Assembly: GCF_033095865.1 (NCBI RefSeq)
Contig: NZ_AP019365.1
Location: forward strand, 2,267,501-2,331,500
Source: Pseudomonas sp. KU43P
Lineage (GTDB): Bacteria > Pseudomonadota > Gammaproteobacteria > Pseudomonadales > Pseudomonadaceae
Reading direction: 5' to 3'
Length of the DNA: 64,000 nt
The notes beneath the pieces are model-generated. The model searched no databases, had not been told where the DNA came from, and saw only the letters and a list, made by a program, of their open reading frames with translations. The position numbers and the translations under genes were made by a program. Shown here one piece after another: positions 1 to 9,074 of this stretch (position 1 is its first letter; each line of letters opens with the position of its first letter).

Positions 1-1
1 C

Positions 2-778
2 ATGGCCTGGTCCGCCACCCAGTATTCCCTCTTCGAAGATGAACGCACCCGCGCCGTGCGCGACCTGCTTGCCGCTGTGCCACCACGCCCGGTACGCCAT
101 GCCACCGACCTGGGCTGTGGCCCGGGCAACTCCACCGAAGTACTGCTGCAGCGTTGCCCGGATGCCCAGGTCACCGCGCTGGACAGCGACAAGGACATGA
201 TCGACAAGGCCCGCGAGCGCAAGCGCCTGCACATCCCACGGGTGCGCTGCGAAATCGCCGACATCAGCCAGTGGACCGCCCCCGAACCCCAGGACCTGAT
301 CCTCGCCAATGCCTCGCTGCAGTGGGTGCCCGATCATGGCGCGCTCTACCCGCACCTGGTACGACAATTGAGTGAAGGCGGCAGCCTGGCCGTGCAGACC
401 CCGGACAACCTCGACGAGCCGGCGCACCGGCAACTGCGCGAGATTGCCGGCCGTGGCCGTTGGGCCGACAAGTTCGCCGACTTCAGCCTGCCGCCCCGGC
501 ACAGCGCCGCGTTCTACTACGACCTGCTCAGCCCCCTGTGCGCGCGGGTGGATGTATGGCGCACGACCTATCACCATCCATTGACAGGCGGGGCCGAGGC
601 GGTGGTGGAATGGTTCAAGGGTTCGGCCCTGCGCCCTTACCTGGCCAAGCTGGACGAGGACGAACAGGCGGACTTCCTGCAGATGTACCTGCAGGCCATG
701 CAGCGGGACTATCCGCCAGCCACCGACGGCAAGGTGCTGCTGCCGTTCCCCCGGCTGTTCGTGATTGCCACCCGCTAA
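2..778 (+). CDS. tam: Trans-aconitate 2-methyltransferase
   Basis: Predicted to methylate trans-aconitate with S-adenosylmethionine in the cytosol, removing this spontaneous inhibitor of the TCA cycle. The 258-residue protein has the class I methyltransferase SAM loop D-L-G-C-G-P-G-N-S at residues 36-44 and the family block ANASLQWVPDH near residue 100. It matches my recollection of E. coli Tam along its length, including the C-terminal LLPFPRLFVIATR-type ending. The ATG is at base 2, so the upstream region is outside the window and a slightly earlier start cannot be excluded. Its stop overlaps the convergent neighbour by 3-4 bases. Confidence 0.9.
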   Translation: MAWSATQYSLFEDERTRAVRDLLAAVPPRPVRHATDLGCGPGNSTEVLLQRCPDAQVTALDSDKDMIDKARERKRLHIPRVRCEIADISQWTAPEPQDLILANASLQWVPDHGALYPHLVRQLSEGGSLAVQTPDNLDEPAHRQLREIAGRGRWADKFADFSLPPRHSAAFYYDLLSPLCARVDVWRTTYHHPLTGGAEAVVEWFKGSALRPYLAKLDEDEQADFLQMYLQAMQRDYPPATDGKVLLPFPRLFVIATR

Positions 779-1140
779 CGGTGGCGCCAGCGCCAGATCA
801 CGTAGCCATAGACGCCGAGGTTGACCAGCAGCACGATGGCGCCCAGCAGCCACTGAAGCTGCGGGGTTAGCCCGGCAGGGTAGATCAGCGGCCAGATGTA
901 GTGTTCGACGAAGCCGCCGGGGTAGCCGGAATCGCCGGCGGCAAAGCGCATGCGGTTTTCCCAGTCGGTCAGCGGGCACTCCAGGTGCAGGCCCTCGACC
1001 GCCAGGCCCCAGGCCAGGGCGGGCAGGTGCAGGAGCAGGGCAGGGCGCCACTTGAACACCAGCAACCCGCCGAACAGCACCAGCAGGATGAAGCCGAGGT
1101 GCAACAGGACCAGGGTGTCGGCGGCTAGGCGAAAGAGCAT
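775..1140 (-). CDS. DUF2784-family small membrane protein
   Basis: A 121-residue protein with about three hydrophobic segments (roughly residues 5-27, 30-47 and 92-115), so probably in the inner membrane. The ECPLTDWENRMR motif followed by G-Y-x-G-G-F-V-E-H-Y is, as I recall it, the DUF2784 signature. I chose the ATG at 1140. The longer open frame only translates a REP palindrome upstream and has no family counterpart. Function is unknown. It converges on tam with a 4-base overlap. Confidence 0.8.
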   Translation of the reverse strand: MLFRLAADTLVLLHLGFILLVLFGGLLVFKWRPALLLHLPALAWGLAVEGLHLECPLTDWENRMRFAAGDSGYPGGFVEHYIWPLIYPAGLTPQLQWLLGAIVLLVNLGVYGYVIWRWRHR

Positions 1141-1192
1141 GGCCAGTGCCTTTGAAGGTGGGGTAATGCTGGGTTGGGTATGTTGGCTGCGC

Positions 1193-1288
1193 GGGCCGCA
1201 TCGCCGGCAAGCCGGCTCCCACAGGTAGTCCGCAGTTGTTGAAGGTTGTGGTATCCCTGTGGGAGCCGGCTTGCCGGCGATGCGGCCC
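1193..1288. repeat. REP palindrome pair
   Basis: Two copies of the REP unit in opposite orientation (core GCCGGCAAGCCGGCTCCCACA and its complement), separated by about 35 bases. The arms extend to a gggccgcatc / gatgcggccc match, so the pair can form a long hairpin. It lies between the start of the DUF2784-like gene and the end of the LysR gene. Confidence 0.9.
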
Positions 1289-1297
1289 TTGAATCCA

Positions 1298-2167
1298 TCA
1301 CAGCGCGTCCTGCACCACCTGCAGGAAAGTCGCCACCACCCGCCGCGTGCGCTGTTCACTCAGGCACACCAATGTCTCGGTCAGGTGCCGCTGGCAATCC
1401 ACGATCGGCAACGCACACACCCGCGCATCGGCGCCGAATTCCGCCGCCGAAACCACGCCCACGCCAATTCCCACCACCACCGCCTCACGCGCCGCTTCCC
1501 GGCCTTCGACCTGGATCGCCGGGCGAATCCGCAAACCGGCGCGCTGCATCTCTTCTTCCAGCGTCTGCCGCGTCACCGAGCCCGGTTCGCGCAGCACCAG
1601 CGGCGTGTCGTCCAGGTCGGCCAGGCTGATCGAACCACGGCTGGCCCAAGGGTGGTTGTGCGAGACGAATGCCACCATCGGATCGCGGCGCAAAGGCACG
1701 CAGAACAGCCGCTCATCGTCGACATCCCGCCCCAGCAAGGCCAAATCCGCCTGGTAGCTGAACAGCCGAGCCAGGGATTCGTCGGTGTTGCCGGTTTCCA
1801 CCTTGACCTGGATACCCGGGTACTGCTGGCAGAACCGCGCAATCTGCGGCAGCACGTGCACCGGTGCATCCACGGCCAGCACCAGGCTGCCGGTGTGCAG
1901 GGCGCGGGAGTCCTGCAGCAGTTCGTGAGCTTCGGCCTCGCAGGCGAACAGCCGCTTGCTGATGCCCAGCAGGCGCTCGCCCAAGTCCGTCAGCTGTACC
2001 GAACGCTTGTTGCGCTGGAACAGCAACACGCCAAAGCGCTCCTCCAGTTTTCGCACCTGGTCGGACACCGCAGGTTGGGTAAGGAACAGTTTTTCAGCAG
2101 CGCGGGTGAAGCTGCCATGCACGGCCACCGCGTGAAAGGCCTTCAGTTGAGCGTGGGACACGGACAT
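1298..2167 (-). CDS. LysR-family regulator beside an organophosphate-type MFS transporter
   Basis: A 289-residue LysR-type regulator with an N-terminal winged helix-turn-helix (residues about 4-62, with SFTRAAEKLFLTQPAVSDQV) and a type-2 periplasmic-binding-like effector domain. The ATG at 2167 is 6 bases after a GGAG; a GTG two codons upstream is the alternative. The N-terminus resembles the LysR subgroup associated with 2-aminoethylphosphonate catabolism, as I recall it. It is divergent from the MFS gene at 2411, which it probably controls through the GATAA-N11-TTATC site between them. Subgroup assignment is inference. Confidence 0.85.
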   Translation of the reverse strand: MSVSHAQLKAFHAVAVHGSFTRAAEKLFLTQPAVSDQVRKLEERFGVLLFQRNKRSVQLTDLGERLLGISKRLFACEAEAHELLQDSRALHTGSLVLAVDAPVHVLPQIARFCQQYPGIQVKVETGNTDESLARLFSYQADLALLGRDVDDERLFCVPLRRDPMVAFVSHNHPWASRGSISLADLDDTPLVLREPGSVTRQTLEEEMQRAGLRIRPAIQVEGREAAREAVVVGIGVGVVSAAEFGADARVCALPIVDCQRHLTETLVCLSEQRTRRVVATFLQVVQDAL

Positions 2168-2206
2168 GACCACTCCAGTAACAAGCTGACCTTATGTGTG
2201 AAATAC

Positions 2207-2227
2207 GATAAATCGATTTTCGTTATC
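2207..2227. promoter_or_regulatory. Candidate LysR operator, GATAA-N11-TTATC
   Basis: A perfect 5-base inverted repeat with an 11-base spacer in the divergent LysR/MFS intergenic region, fitting the T-N11-A rule for LysR-type boxes. It sits 40 bases upstream of the LysR start, so it could serve both autoregulation and control of the transporter. Confidence 0.5.
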
Positions 2228-2410
2228 AGTCAGTACCTGTTTCCATGTATTTCAAGCCCGCCGTCACCGCCACAAGCGGTCGCCGGGCCATGGCGCGCCA
2301 CCTGCGCCATCTGACCAATGACGAGCCACGTCATGCAGTGCGCAACACAAGAACAAGACAGGCATTTCTTCACATTCTGCCGGCACACTTGAGCAAGAGG
2401 TCAGACGCAC

Positions 2411-3727
2411 ATGAATCATTCCGTAGCCGCGCTTAAGCGTTGGCGCATCCAGATTTTCGCGATCACCTGGCTGGCCTACGCCGCCTTCTACTTCACCCGC
2501 AAAGCCTTCTCGGTGGCCAAGCTCGGCATCGGCGAAGACCCCACCTTCATGCTCGACAAGGCCGCCATGGCCAACCTCGACGGCATCTACCTGGCCGCCT
2601 ACGCCGTGGGCCAGTTCACCTGGGGCATGCTTGCCGACCGTTTCGGGCCGCGTGTGGTGGTGCTTGGCGGCCTGCTGATTTCGGCCGCAGCGGCAGTGGT
2701 GATGGGCAGCTACGCAACCTTCCCGATCTTCGCCACCTGCATGCTGATCCAGGGCCTGGCCCAGTCCACCGGCTGGGCCGGCTTGTGCAAGAACATCGGC
2801 AGCTTCTTCCCGGCCTCGCAGCGCGGCCGGGTGCTGGGGCTGTGGAGTTCGTGTTACGCCTTCGGGGGCCTGGTCGCGTCGCCATTCGCCGGCTGGTGGG
2901 CCTATACCCTGGTCGGTACCTGGCATGCGGCGTTTTTCTCCAGCGCCGCAGTGGTGGCTGCGGTGGCCGTGCTGTTTTTCTTCCTGCAGCGCAACAAGCC
3001 CGAGGATGTCGGGCTGCCGGCGGTGGAGCCCGAGCCGCAGAGCATGGCGCCGGCCGGCAACCTGTGCAGCGTGTGGGCGCCGTTGCGCGAGATCCTGCGC
3101 AACCGCACGGTGTTGACCCTGGGTTTGGCGTATTTCCTGCTCAAGCCGGCGCGCTACGCGATCCTGCTGTGGGGGCCGGTGATCGTCTTCGAACAGATGC
3201 CTTCGGTCGGCAAGGTCGGCGCGGCGATCATCCCCACCGCCTTCGAACTGGCCGGGCTGCTCGGCCCGATCATCATCGGCCTGGCTTCGGACAAACTGTT
3301 CGGCGCCCGGCGCATGCCGGCCTGCGTGATCAGCTTGGTGCTGCTGACCGTGACCCTGGCAGCGTTCATGGGCGCCATGCACAGCGGCAGCATCGTACTG
3401 GTGGTGGCCCTGCTGTTCGTCATGGGGCTGACCCTGTACGGGCCGGACTCGATGATCAGCGGCGCGGCGGCGATCGACTTCGGCACAGCCAAGGCCGGCG
3501 CCACGGCGGCCGGTTTCGTCAATGGCTGCGGTTCGGTGGGGGCGGTGCTCGGCGGCTTGCTCCCGGGCTACTTCGACAGCGTCACGGTGTTCATCGTGTT
3601 CGCCGGTTGCGCGCTGTTTTCCGCGCTGGTGCTGTTGCCGCACTGGAACAGCCGCCCGGCCAGCAGCGCCCAGGCCCAGGACGTGGCACCCAACACCAGC
3701 ATGGCGGTCAAGCCACTGCGCACCTGA
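2411..3727 (+). CDS. MFS transporter, GlpT/UhpT (organophosphate:phosphate antiporter) type
   Basis: A 438-residue inner-membrane protein with about twelve hydrophobic segments. N-terminal sequence W-L-A-Y-A-A-F-Y-F-T-R-K near residue 20 is typical of the organophosphate antiporter family (GlpT, UhpT, PgtP). Such carriers exchange phosphorylated compounds or phosphonates for phosphate. ATG at 2411 follows AAGAGG by about ten bases. The divergent LysR partner suggests an inducible substrate, possibly a phosphonate, but no phosphonate enzymes lie in the window, so the substrate is left open. Confidence 0.85.
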   Translation: MNHSVAALKRWRIQIFAITWLAYAAFYFTRKAFSVAKLGIGEDPTFMLDKAAMANLDGIYLAAYAVGQFTWGMLADRFGPRVVVLGGLLISAAAAVVMGSYATFPIFATCMLIQGLAQSTGWAGLCKNIGSFFPASQRGRVLGLWSSCYAFGGLVASPFAGWWAYTLVGTWHAAFFSSAAVVAAVAVLFFFLQRNKPEDVGLPAVEPEPQSMAPAGNLCSVWAPLREILRNRTVLTLGLAYFLLKPARYAILLWGPVIVFEQMPSVGKVGAAIIPTAFELAGLLGPIIIGLASDKLFGARRMPACVISLVLLTVTLAAFMGAMHSGSIVLVVALLFVMGLTLYGPDSMISGAAAIDFGTAKAGATAAGFVNGCGSVGAVLGGLLPGYFDSVTVFIVFAGCALFSALVLLPHWNSRPASSAQAQDVAPNTSMAVKPLRT

Positions 3728-3862
3728 GGGTCTGGCTGTGGCGGCGAGCAAGGCCGACAAAGCGTGAGATTACTTGTCGATCCACTGCGCGAGGGCGTAT
3801 AAACTGCACCCACTTTTGGCCGGTCGCTTCCTGAACCGGCCGCTGAAACAAAGAGAGTCGAC

Positions 3863-4573
3863 ATGGGCGCACAGTGGAAAGCCAAGCATAGAGAAACAGC
3901 TGCCAATGCCAAGGGCAAGATCATGGGCAAGCTGGCCAAGGAAATCCAGATCGCTGCCAGATCGGGTGCCGATCCCGACATGAACCCGCGCCTGCGCCTG
4001 GCCATCGCGCAAGCCAAAAAGGCCTCGATGACCCGCGAGACCCTGGATCGGGCCATCCGCAAGGGTGCTGGCCTGGACGGCGATGCCGTGCAATACCAGG
4101 CGGTGAGCTACGAAGGTTTCGCGCCGCACCAGGTGCCGCTGATCGTCGAGTGCCTGACCGACAACGTCAACCGCACCGTCGCGCAGATCCGCGTGCTGTT
4201 CCGCAAGGGCCAGCTGGGTGCGAGCGGTTCGGTGACCTGGGACTTCAACCATGTCGGCCTGATCGAGGCCACCCCGAACCAAGATGCCGACCCGGAAATG
4301 GCTGCCATCGAAGCCGGTGCCCAGGACTTCGAGCCAGGTGAAGAAGAGGGTTCGACCCTGTTCATCACCGACACCACCGACCTGGATGCGGTGCAGAAGG
4401 CCCTGCCGGAGCAAGGTTTCACCGTGGTTTCGGCGAAGATCGGCTACACCCCGAAAAACCCGGTGAGCGCTGCCAGCCTGAGTGCTGAAGCACTGGCCGA
4501 GGTGGAAGCGTTCCTCGAAGCGATCGATGAGAACGATGATGTGCAGAACGTTTACGTTGGCCTGACCGACTAA
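3863..4573 (+). CDS. YebC/PmpR-family protein (YeeN-like paralogue)
   Basis: A 236-residue protein of the YebC/TACO1 family, cytosolic proteins linked to DNA binding and to translation of proline-rich stretches. Family features are the N-terminal M-G-x-x-W-x-x-K start, the K-I-x-G-K-L-A-K-E-I-x-x-A-A-R block, [12 protein letters not shown] and the acidic C-terminus ending D-D-V-Q-N-V-Y. The canonical yebC sits beside ruvC in Pseudomonas, and no ruv genes are here, so this is probably the second, YeeN-like copy. It has its own ribosome-binding site AAAGAGAG. Confidence 0.88.
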   Translation: MGAQWKAKHRETAANAKGKIMGKLAKEIQIAARSGADPDMNPRLRLAIAQAKKASMTRETLDRAIRKGAGLDGDAVQYQAVSYEGFAPHQVPLIVECLTDNVNRTVAQIRVLFRKGQLGASGSVTWDFNHVGLIEATPNQDADPEMAAIEAGAQDFEPGEEEGSTLFITDTTDLDAVQKALPEQGFTVVSAKIGYTPKNPVSAASLSAEALAEVEAFLEAIDENDDVQNVYVGLTD

Positions 4574-4591
4574 ACGCCGGGGCCGCTTGGC

Positions 4592-4685
4592 GGCCCATTC
4601 GCCGGCAAGCCGGCTCCCACAAGTCCCCGACAATTCTTGAATGCTGTGGGGTACCTGTGGGAGCCGGCTTGCTGGCGAATGGGCC
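4592..4685. repeat. REP palindrome pair
   Basis: Inverted pair of REP units with outer arms ggcccattcgcc / ggcgaatgggcc. The second copy has a single change (gctggcg for gccggcg). It overlaps an open frame that would otherwise lengthen the next LysR gene by 25 residues, which argues against that longer start. Confidence 0.9.
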
Positions 4686-4711
4686 AGCGAAGGCAACCAA
4701 AGGACCCCCGC

Positions 4712-5656
4712 ATGAACGCAACCTTCGCCTCCCTCAGCCTCGCCCACCTGCGCACCCTCGACTGCCTCCTGCAGCTGAAGAACCTCAGCCACGCTGCCGA
4801 ACGCCTGGGCGTCAGCCAATCGGCCCTGAGCCGGCAACTGGCCTCCCTGCGCGAAGCCTTCGACGACCCGCTGCTGGTACGCCAAGGTCGTGGTTACGTC
4901 CTCAGCGAATATGCCGAAGCCCTGGTCGAGCCCCTGCGCCAGGTGCTCGAAGAACTCCAGGCCTTGCGCCAACCCGCGGCTTTCGACCCGGCCCGCTGTG
5001 AGCGGCGCTTCTGCCTGGCGGCCTCGGACTATGTGGCCGAGCACATGCTGCCGTTACTGGTGGCCGCGCTGGAGCAGGAAGCCCCCGGCGTGTCCATCGA
5101 CTACCGTACCTGGCAAGCTGGCCAGTACGCCTTGCTAGCAAGCGGCGAGATCGACCTGGCCACCACGCTGTTCGACGAGTCGCCGCCCAACCTGCATGGT
5201 CGGCTGCTCGGTGAAGACCGTGCGGTGTGCCTGATGCGCGGTGATCATCCGCTAGCGCGCAATGAGGCACTGAGCCAGGACGACTACCTGGCGTACAAGC
5301 ACGTGCGCATATCCGGCGGTGGCGACAAGGACAGTTTCATCGACCGCCACCTCCGCGCCAATGGCCTGCAGCGGCGGGTTAGCCTGGAGGTGCCGTTCTT
5401 CTCGGCCACCGTGCAGGTCATCGCCAATAGCCAGGCGCTGGCCACCGTGCCCGAGCACATCGCCCGGCAGTTGTGTCGCCTGCATGACCTGGCGTGGCGG
5501 CCGCTGGGGTTTGTCGAGCATACCCAGCGCTATTGGGTGGTGTGGCACCAGCGTTTGCAGGCGTCGGCCGAGCATCGCTGGTTGCGCAACCGGGTGTTCG
5601 AGCTGTGGCGTCAGTCGCAGTTCGGGGTGCAAGGTGGTCATGCGGGTTTGCCATAG
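4712..5656 (+). CDS. LysR-family regulator upstream of the aromatic amino acid decarboxylase
   Basis: A 314-residue LysR-type regulator; helix-turn-helix around residues 10-65 (NLSHAAERLGVSQSALSRQLA). I chose ATG 4712, which follows AAAGGA by 7 bases; the upstream extension is REP sequence. It is in the same orientation as the decarboxylase 84 bases downstream and is the likely regulator of that gene or of itself. The same LysR-decarboxylase-transporter-quiC order occurs, as I recall, in P. putida KT2440. Confidence 0.85.
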   Translation: MNATFASLSLAHLRTLDCLLQLKNLSHAAERLGVSQSALSRQLASLREAFDDPLLVRQGRGYVLSEYAEALVEPLRQVLEELQALRQPAAFDPARCERRFCLAASDYVAEHMLPLLVAALEQEAPGVSIDYRTWQAGQYALLASGEIDLATTLFDESPPNLHGRLLGEDRAVCLMRGDHPLARNEALSQDDYLAYKHVRISGGGDKDSFIDRHLRANGLQRRVSLEVPFFSATVQVIANSQALATVPEHIARQLCRLHDLAWRPLGFVEHTQRYWVVWHQRLQASAEHRWLRNRVFELWRQSQFGVQGGHAGLP

Positions 5657-5740
5657 CAGGTATGCGCGAAGCGGGGTTATTCGGCCCGGAGCAAGTGCCT
5701 AGACTGGGGGCAGGCAGCAGACACCCCCAGGAGACCACCC

Positions 5741-7153
5741 GTGACCCCCGAACAATTCCGCCAGTACGGCCACCAGCTGATCGATCTGATCGCCGATTAC
5801 CGCCAGAACGTCGCCGAGCGCCCGGTCATGGCCCAGGTCGAACCCGGCTACCTCAAGGCCGCATTGCCGGCCGCCGCCCCGCAGCAGGGCGAACCGTTCG
5901 AGGCGATCCTCGATGACGTCAACCAGCTGGTCATGCCTGGCCTGTCGCACTGGCAACACCCGGACTTCTATGGCTACTTCCCCTCCAACGGCACCTTGTC
6001 TTCGGTGCTGGGCGACTTCCTCAGCACGGGCCTGGGTGTGCTCGGCCTGTCGTGGCAATCGAGCCCGGCGCTGAGCGAACTGGAGGAAACCACCCTCGAC
6101 TGGTTGCGCCAACTGCTCGGGCTGTCGGGGCAGTGGAGCGGGGTGATTCAGGACACGGCCTCCACCAGCACCCTGGTCGCGCTGATCTGCGCTCGTGAGC
6201 GGGCCACCGACTACGCCCTGGTGCGCGGTGGCCTGCAGGCCGAAGCCAAGCCCCTGATCGTGTACGTCAGCGCCCATGCCCACAGCTCGGTGGACAAGGC
6301 CGCGCTGCTGGCCGGCTTCGGCCGCGCCAACATCCGCTTGATCGCCACCGACGAGCAGTTCGCCATGCGCCCCGATGCCCTGCAGGCGGCCATCGAGCAG
6401 GACCTGGCGGCCGGCAATCATCCTTGTGCAGTGGTCGCCACCACCGGCACCACGGCCACCACCGCGCTGGACCCGCTGCGCGCCATTGGTGAAATCGCCC
6501 AGGCCAAGGGCCTGTGGCTGCATGTGGACTCGGCCATGGCCGGTTCGGCGATGATCCTGCCGGAATGCCGCTGGATGTGGGATGGCATCGAGCTGGCCGA
6601 TTCGGTGGTGGTCAATGCGCACAAATGGTTGGGCGTGGCCTTCGACTGCTCGATCTACTACGTGCGCGACCCGCAGCACCTGATCCGGGTAATGAGCACC
6701 AACCCCAGTTATTTGCAGTCGGCGGTCGATGGCGAGGTGAAGAACCTGCGCGACTGGGGCATTCCGCTGGGGCGTCGATTCCGTGCGTTGAAGCTCTGGT
6801 TCATGCTGCGTAGCGAAGGTGTAGAGGCGCTGCAGCAGCGCTTGCGACGGGATCTGGACAATGCCCGTTGGCTGGCCGAACAGGTGGAGGCAGCCGGGGA
6901 ATGGACGTTGCTGGCGCCGGTGCAGTTGCAGACTTTGTGCATTGTCCACAAGCCGGCAGGGCTGGACGGTGATGCGTTGGATGCGCATACCAGGGCCTGG
7001 GCCGATCGGCTCAATGCCTCTGGGGATGCTTACGTGACCCCGGCGACCTTGAACGGGCGGTGGATGGTGCGAGTGTCGGTGGGGGCGTTGCCCACCGAGC
7101 GTGAGCATGTCGAGAAGTTGTGGGGGCGTTTGCAGCAGGTTGTCAAAGGCTGA
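5741..7153 (+). CDS. ddc: PLP-dependent aromatic-L-amino-acid decarboxylase (DOPA decarboxylase type)
   Basis: A 470-residue group II decarboxylase that would convert L-DOPA, and perhaps tyrosine or tryptophan, to the amine plus CO2 in the cytosol. Lys295 in the N-A-H-K-W motif should form the Schiff base with PLP; the H-V-D-S-A sequence near residue 265 supplies the ring-nitrogen aspartate. Length and the N-terminal F-R-x-Y-G block fit the family. The P. putida enzyme of this type is reported to be very selective for L-DOPA. Natural substrate here is inferred. ATG 5741 is a few bases after a CAGGAGA-type site. Confidence 0.9.
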   Translation: MTPEQFRQYGHQLIDLIADYRQNVAERPVMAQVEPGYLKAALPAAAPQQGEPFEAILDDVNQLVMPGLSHWQHPDFYGYFPSNGTLSSVLGDFLSTGLGVLGLSWQSSPALSELEETTLDWLRQLLGLSGQWSGVIQDTASTSTLVALICARERATDYALVRGGLQAEAKPLIVYVSAHAHSSVDKAALLAGFGRANIRLIATDEQFAMRPDALQAAIEQDLAAGNHPCAVVATTGTTATTALDPLRAIGEIAQAKGLWLHVDSAMAGSAMILPECRWMWDGIELADSVVVNAHKWLGVAFDCSIYYVRDPQHLIRVMSTNPSYLQSAVDGEVKNLRDWGIPLGRRFRALKLWFMLRSEGVEALQQRLRRDLDNARWLAEQVEAAGEWTLLAPVQLQTLCIVHKPAGLDGDALDAHTRAWADRLNASGDAYVTPATLNGRWMVRVSVGALPTEREHVEKLWGRLQQVVKG

Positions 7154-7156
7154 AAA

Positions 7157-7185
7157 CGTAGGGGGCTGCAAAGCAGCCCCCTACG
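7157..7185. terminator. Bidirectional hairpin between ddc and the MHS transporter
   Basis: A perfect 13-base-pair inverted repeat (cgtagggggctgc / gcagccccctacg) with a 3-base loop between two convergent genes. It is preceded by AAAA, which would give a U-run for the minus-strand transcript, so it can plausibly terminate both genes. Confidence 0.8.
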
Positions 7186-7190
7186 GTCTA

Positions 7191-8564
7191 TCAGCTGCTC
7201 ACCGCCTGAAAACTCCCCTTGCGGCTAGCCTCGAAGGCTTCCTTCTCCATCGGTTTGGCCTGCGGATTTCCCAGGTCTTCCATCGCCAACCGATGCGTCT
7301 CCGGCGCAATGTAAGCCGCCAGCGCACACAGGCAGGTCACGAAGAACGCCAGCCCACCCACCACCAGTGGAATGTTCTCCGAACCCGGCGGCGCCACCAG
7401 TGCGAACAGTGCCGGCAGCATGGCTGTCAGCATGGTGCCGACGTTCTGTGCGATGGCCATCGCCGAGACCCGGTAGCGGGTGTGGAACAGCTCCGGGTAG
7501 AAGCTCGGGAACACCGCGTTGTAACCCTGATAGACCATCCCCCACATGACGATGGAGGCGGCAAAGGCCAGTGGCACGTTCTGTATGCTGATCGCGTACA
7601 GGTAGACGAACGCCAGCAGCCCGGAGCCCAGGCACCCGGCGATCATGGTCGGGCGACGGCCGATCTTGTCGGAAAGGTTGCCCACGAATGGAATCACCAG
7701 CACCGCGACAATGTTGCCCACCACCGGAATCCACAGGTACACGCTCTTGTCGAAACCGATGCCGTAGGCAGGCTGCACCGCATAGGCCGCGCCGAAGATG
7801 GTGGCCACCACCGGGATCACGTTCATCAGGGCCATGAACATCACCAGCACCATGTGCTTCCAGTTATGGCGCAAAGCCTCGCTGATCGGCGACTTGGCCA
7901 CCTTGTCCTGCTTTTCCTCTTTGACGAACGCCGGGGTCTCGTGCACTTCCTTGCGGATGATGAAGCCTGCGATCAGCACCACCGCACTCATCAGGAATGG
8001 AATCCGCCAGCCCCAGTCGTTGAATGCCTCGCTCGGCATGAAGTAAGCCAGCGGCAGAAACACCGCAGCGGCCAGCACCTGGCCGGCCTGCACGCCTTGC
8101 AGGGTGAAGCTGGCGTAATAGCCCCGCCGCCCGAATGGAGCGTGCTCCATGATCATCGAGCTGGCCCCGGAGATCTCGCCGGCCACGGCAAAACCCTGGA
8201 CCAGGCGCAGCACCACCAGCAAGGCCGGGGCGAGGATACCGATGTCGTGGTAGGTGGGCAGCAGGCCGACGGCCATGGTCGACAGGCCCATCAGGAACAT
8301 GCACAGCAGCAGCACGTTCTTGCGCCCGCGGGTATCACCCCAGTGGCCGAGCACGAAAGCCCCGATCGGGCGGGCCAGGTAGCCGACGCCGTAGGTCGCC
8401 AGCGAGGCGATGATGGCCATCTTCGGGTCGGTGTTGGGGAAGAAGATCTGCGGGAAAATCAGCGCCGCAGCCTGGGCATAGATGAAGAAATCGTAGTACT
8501 CGAGTGCCGAGCCTATCCAGCCGCTGGCAGTGGCTTTCTTCGCTTGAGAGCTTGAGTGGGCCAT
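7191..8564 (-). CDS. MFS metabolite:H+ symporter, shikimate/dehydroshikimate type
   Basis: A 457-residue inner-membrane transporter of the metabolite:H+ symporter family (ShiA, KgtP, PcaT). Visible marks are S-A-L-E-Y-Y-D-F-F-I-Y in helix 1, G-x-x-x-D-x-x-G-R-K in the loop between helices 2 and 3 (GHWGDTRGRK), and R-L-x-Q-G-F-A-V-A-G-E in helix 4. ATG 8564 follows GGAG; the longer frame adds 25 unlikely residues. It is divergent from quiC, so import of shikimate, dehydroshikimate or quinate is the best guess. Confidence 0.85.
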   Translation of the reverse strand: MAHSSSQAKKATASGWIGSALEYYDFFIYAQAAALIFPQIFFPNTDPKMAIIASLATYGVGYLARPIGAFVLGHWGDTRGRKNVLLLCMFLMGLSTMAVGLLPTYHDIGILAPALLVVLRLVQGFAVAGEISGASSMIMEHAPFGRRGYYASFTLQGVQAGQVLAAAVFLPLAYFMPSEAFNDWGWRIPFLMSAVVLIAGFIIRKEVHETPAFVKEEKQDKVAKSPISEALRHNWKHMVLVMFMALMNVIPVVATIFGAAYAVQPAYGIGFDKSVYLWIPVVGNIVAVLVIPFVGNLSDKIGRRPTMIAGCLGSGLLAFVYLYAISIQNVPLAFAASIVMWGMVYQGYNAVFPSFYPELFHTRYRVSAMAIAQNVGTMLTAMLPALFALVAPPGSENIPLVVGGLAFFVTCLCALAAYIAPETHRLAMEDLGNPQAKPMEKEAFEASRKGSFQAVSS

Positions 8565-9074
8565 GGTTGTCTCCGTTGTTCTTGTTGGTTCCCGCACGGC
8601 GAGCGTGGGGTTGTCTCGGGAGTGTGGGTTCAGGAGCAAGGCGTGGAAGCGGGCTGCGGCATTGCTGGAGCAGGCAGCCAGGAGGCAAGTGCGGGGCGCA
8701 AGGCGAGAGCAGTGTGCATAGGTCGGTACCCGGTTTTATTGAATTTATTCTGTCGTGGCGTTGGGCTGGGTCAGCGCAGGTGGGCCTGCGTCTGGAATTC
8801 ATGGTTGCCCCTCGGGGTGGGGTTAATCAATTCGTCAAAACGGGTTTTGGGCGATAATCGAACACAAAACTAACCATTCCGTACAAAGTGATTGATGGGG
8901 CGACTTTACCTGCGAATAATCGATCGTGCCAAGGTGCAGGCCCCATCGCCTGCAAGCCGGCTCCCACCGGTACTGCGCAGCGCTTCCTCGTGGGAGCCGG
9001 CTTGCCGGCGATAGGGCCGGTGCAGAAAACCACCCACGCCTAGCCCCGTAGCCTCCAATAACAAGGAACTCCCC
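8565..9074. other. Divergent intergenic region between the transporter and quiC
   Basis: About 510 bases without a credible gene. It holds the two divergent promoters and a REP pair at 8938-9020. An AT-richer segment at about 8825-8900 (ttttgggcgataatcgaac ... aaccattccgtac) is the most likely place for a shared operator. I could not assign a specific regulator to it. Confidence 0.6.
8938..9020. repeat. REP palindrome pair
   Basis: Inverted pair of REP units; the left copy is slightly degenerate (gcctgcaagccgg). It lies directly upstream of the quiC ribosome-binding site. Confidence 0.85.

Noticed and set aside
2264..3760. Long minus-strand open frame opposite the MFS gene
   Set aside because: Composition is typical of antisense reading in GC-rich Pseudomonas DNA, and the MFS protein on the other strand has membrane segments and family motifs.
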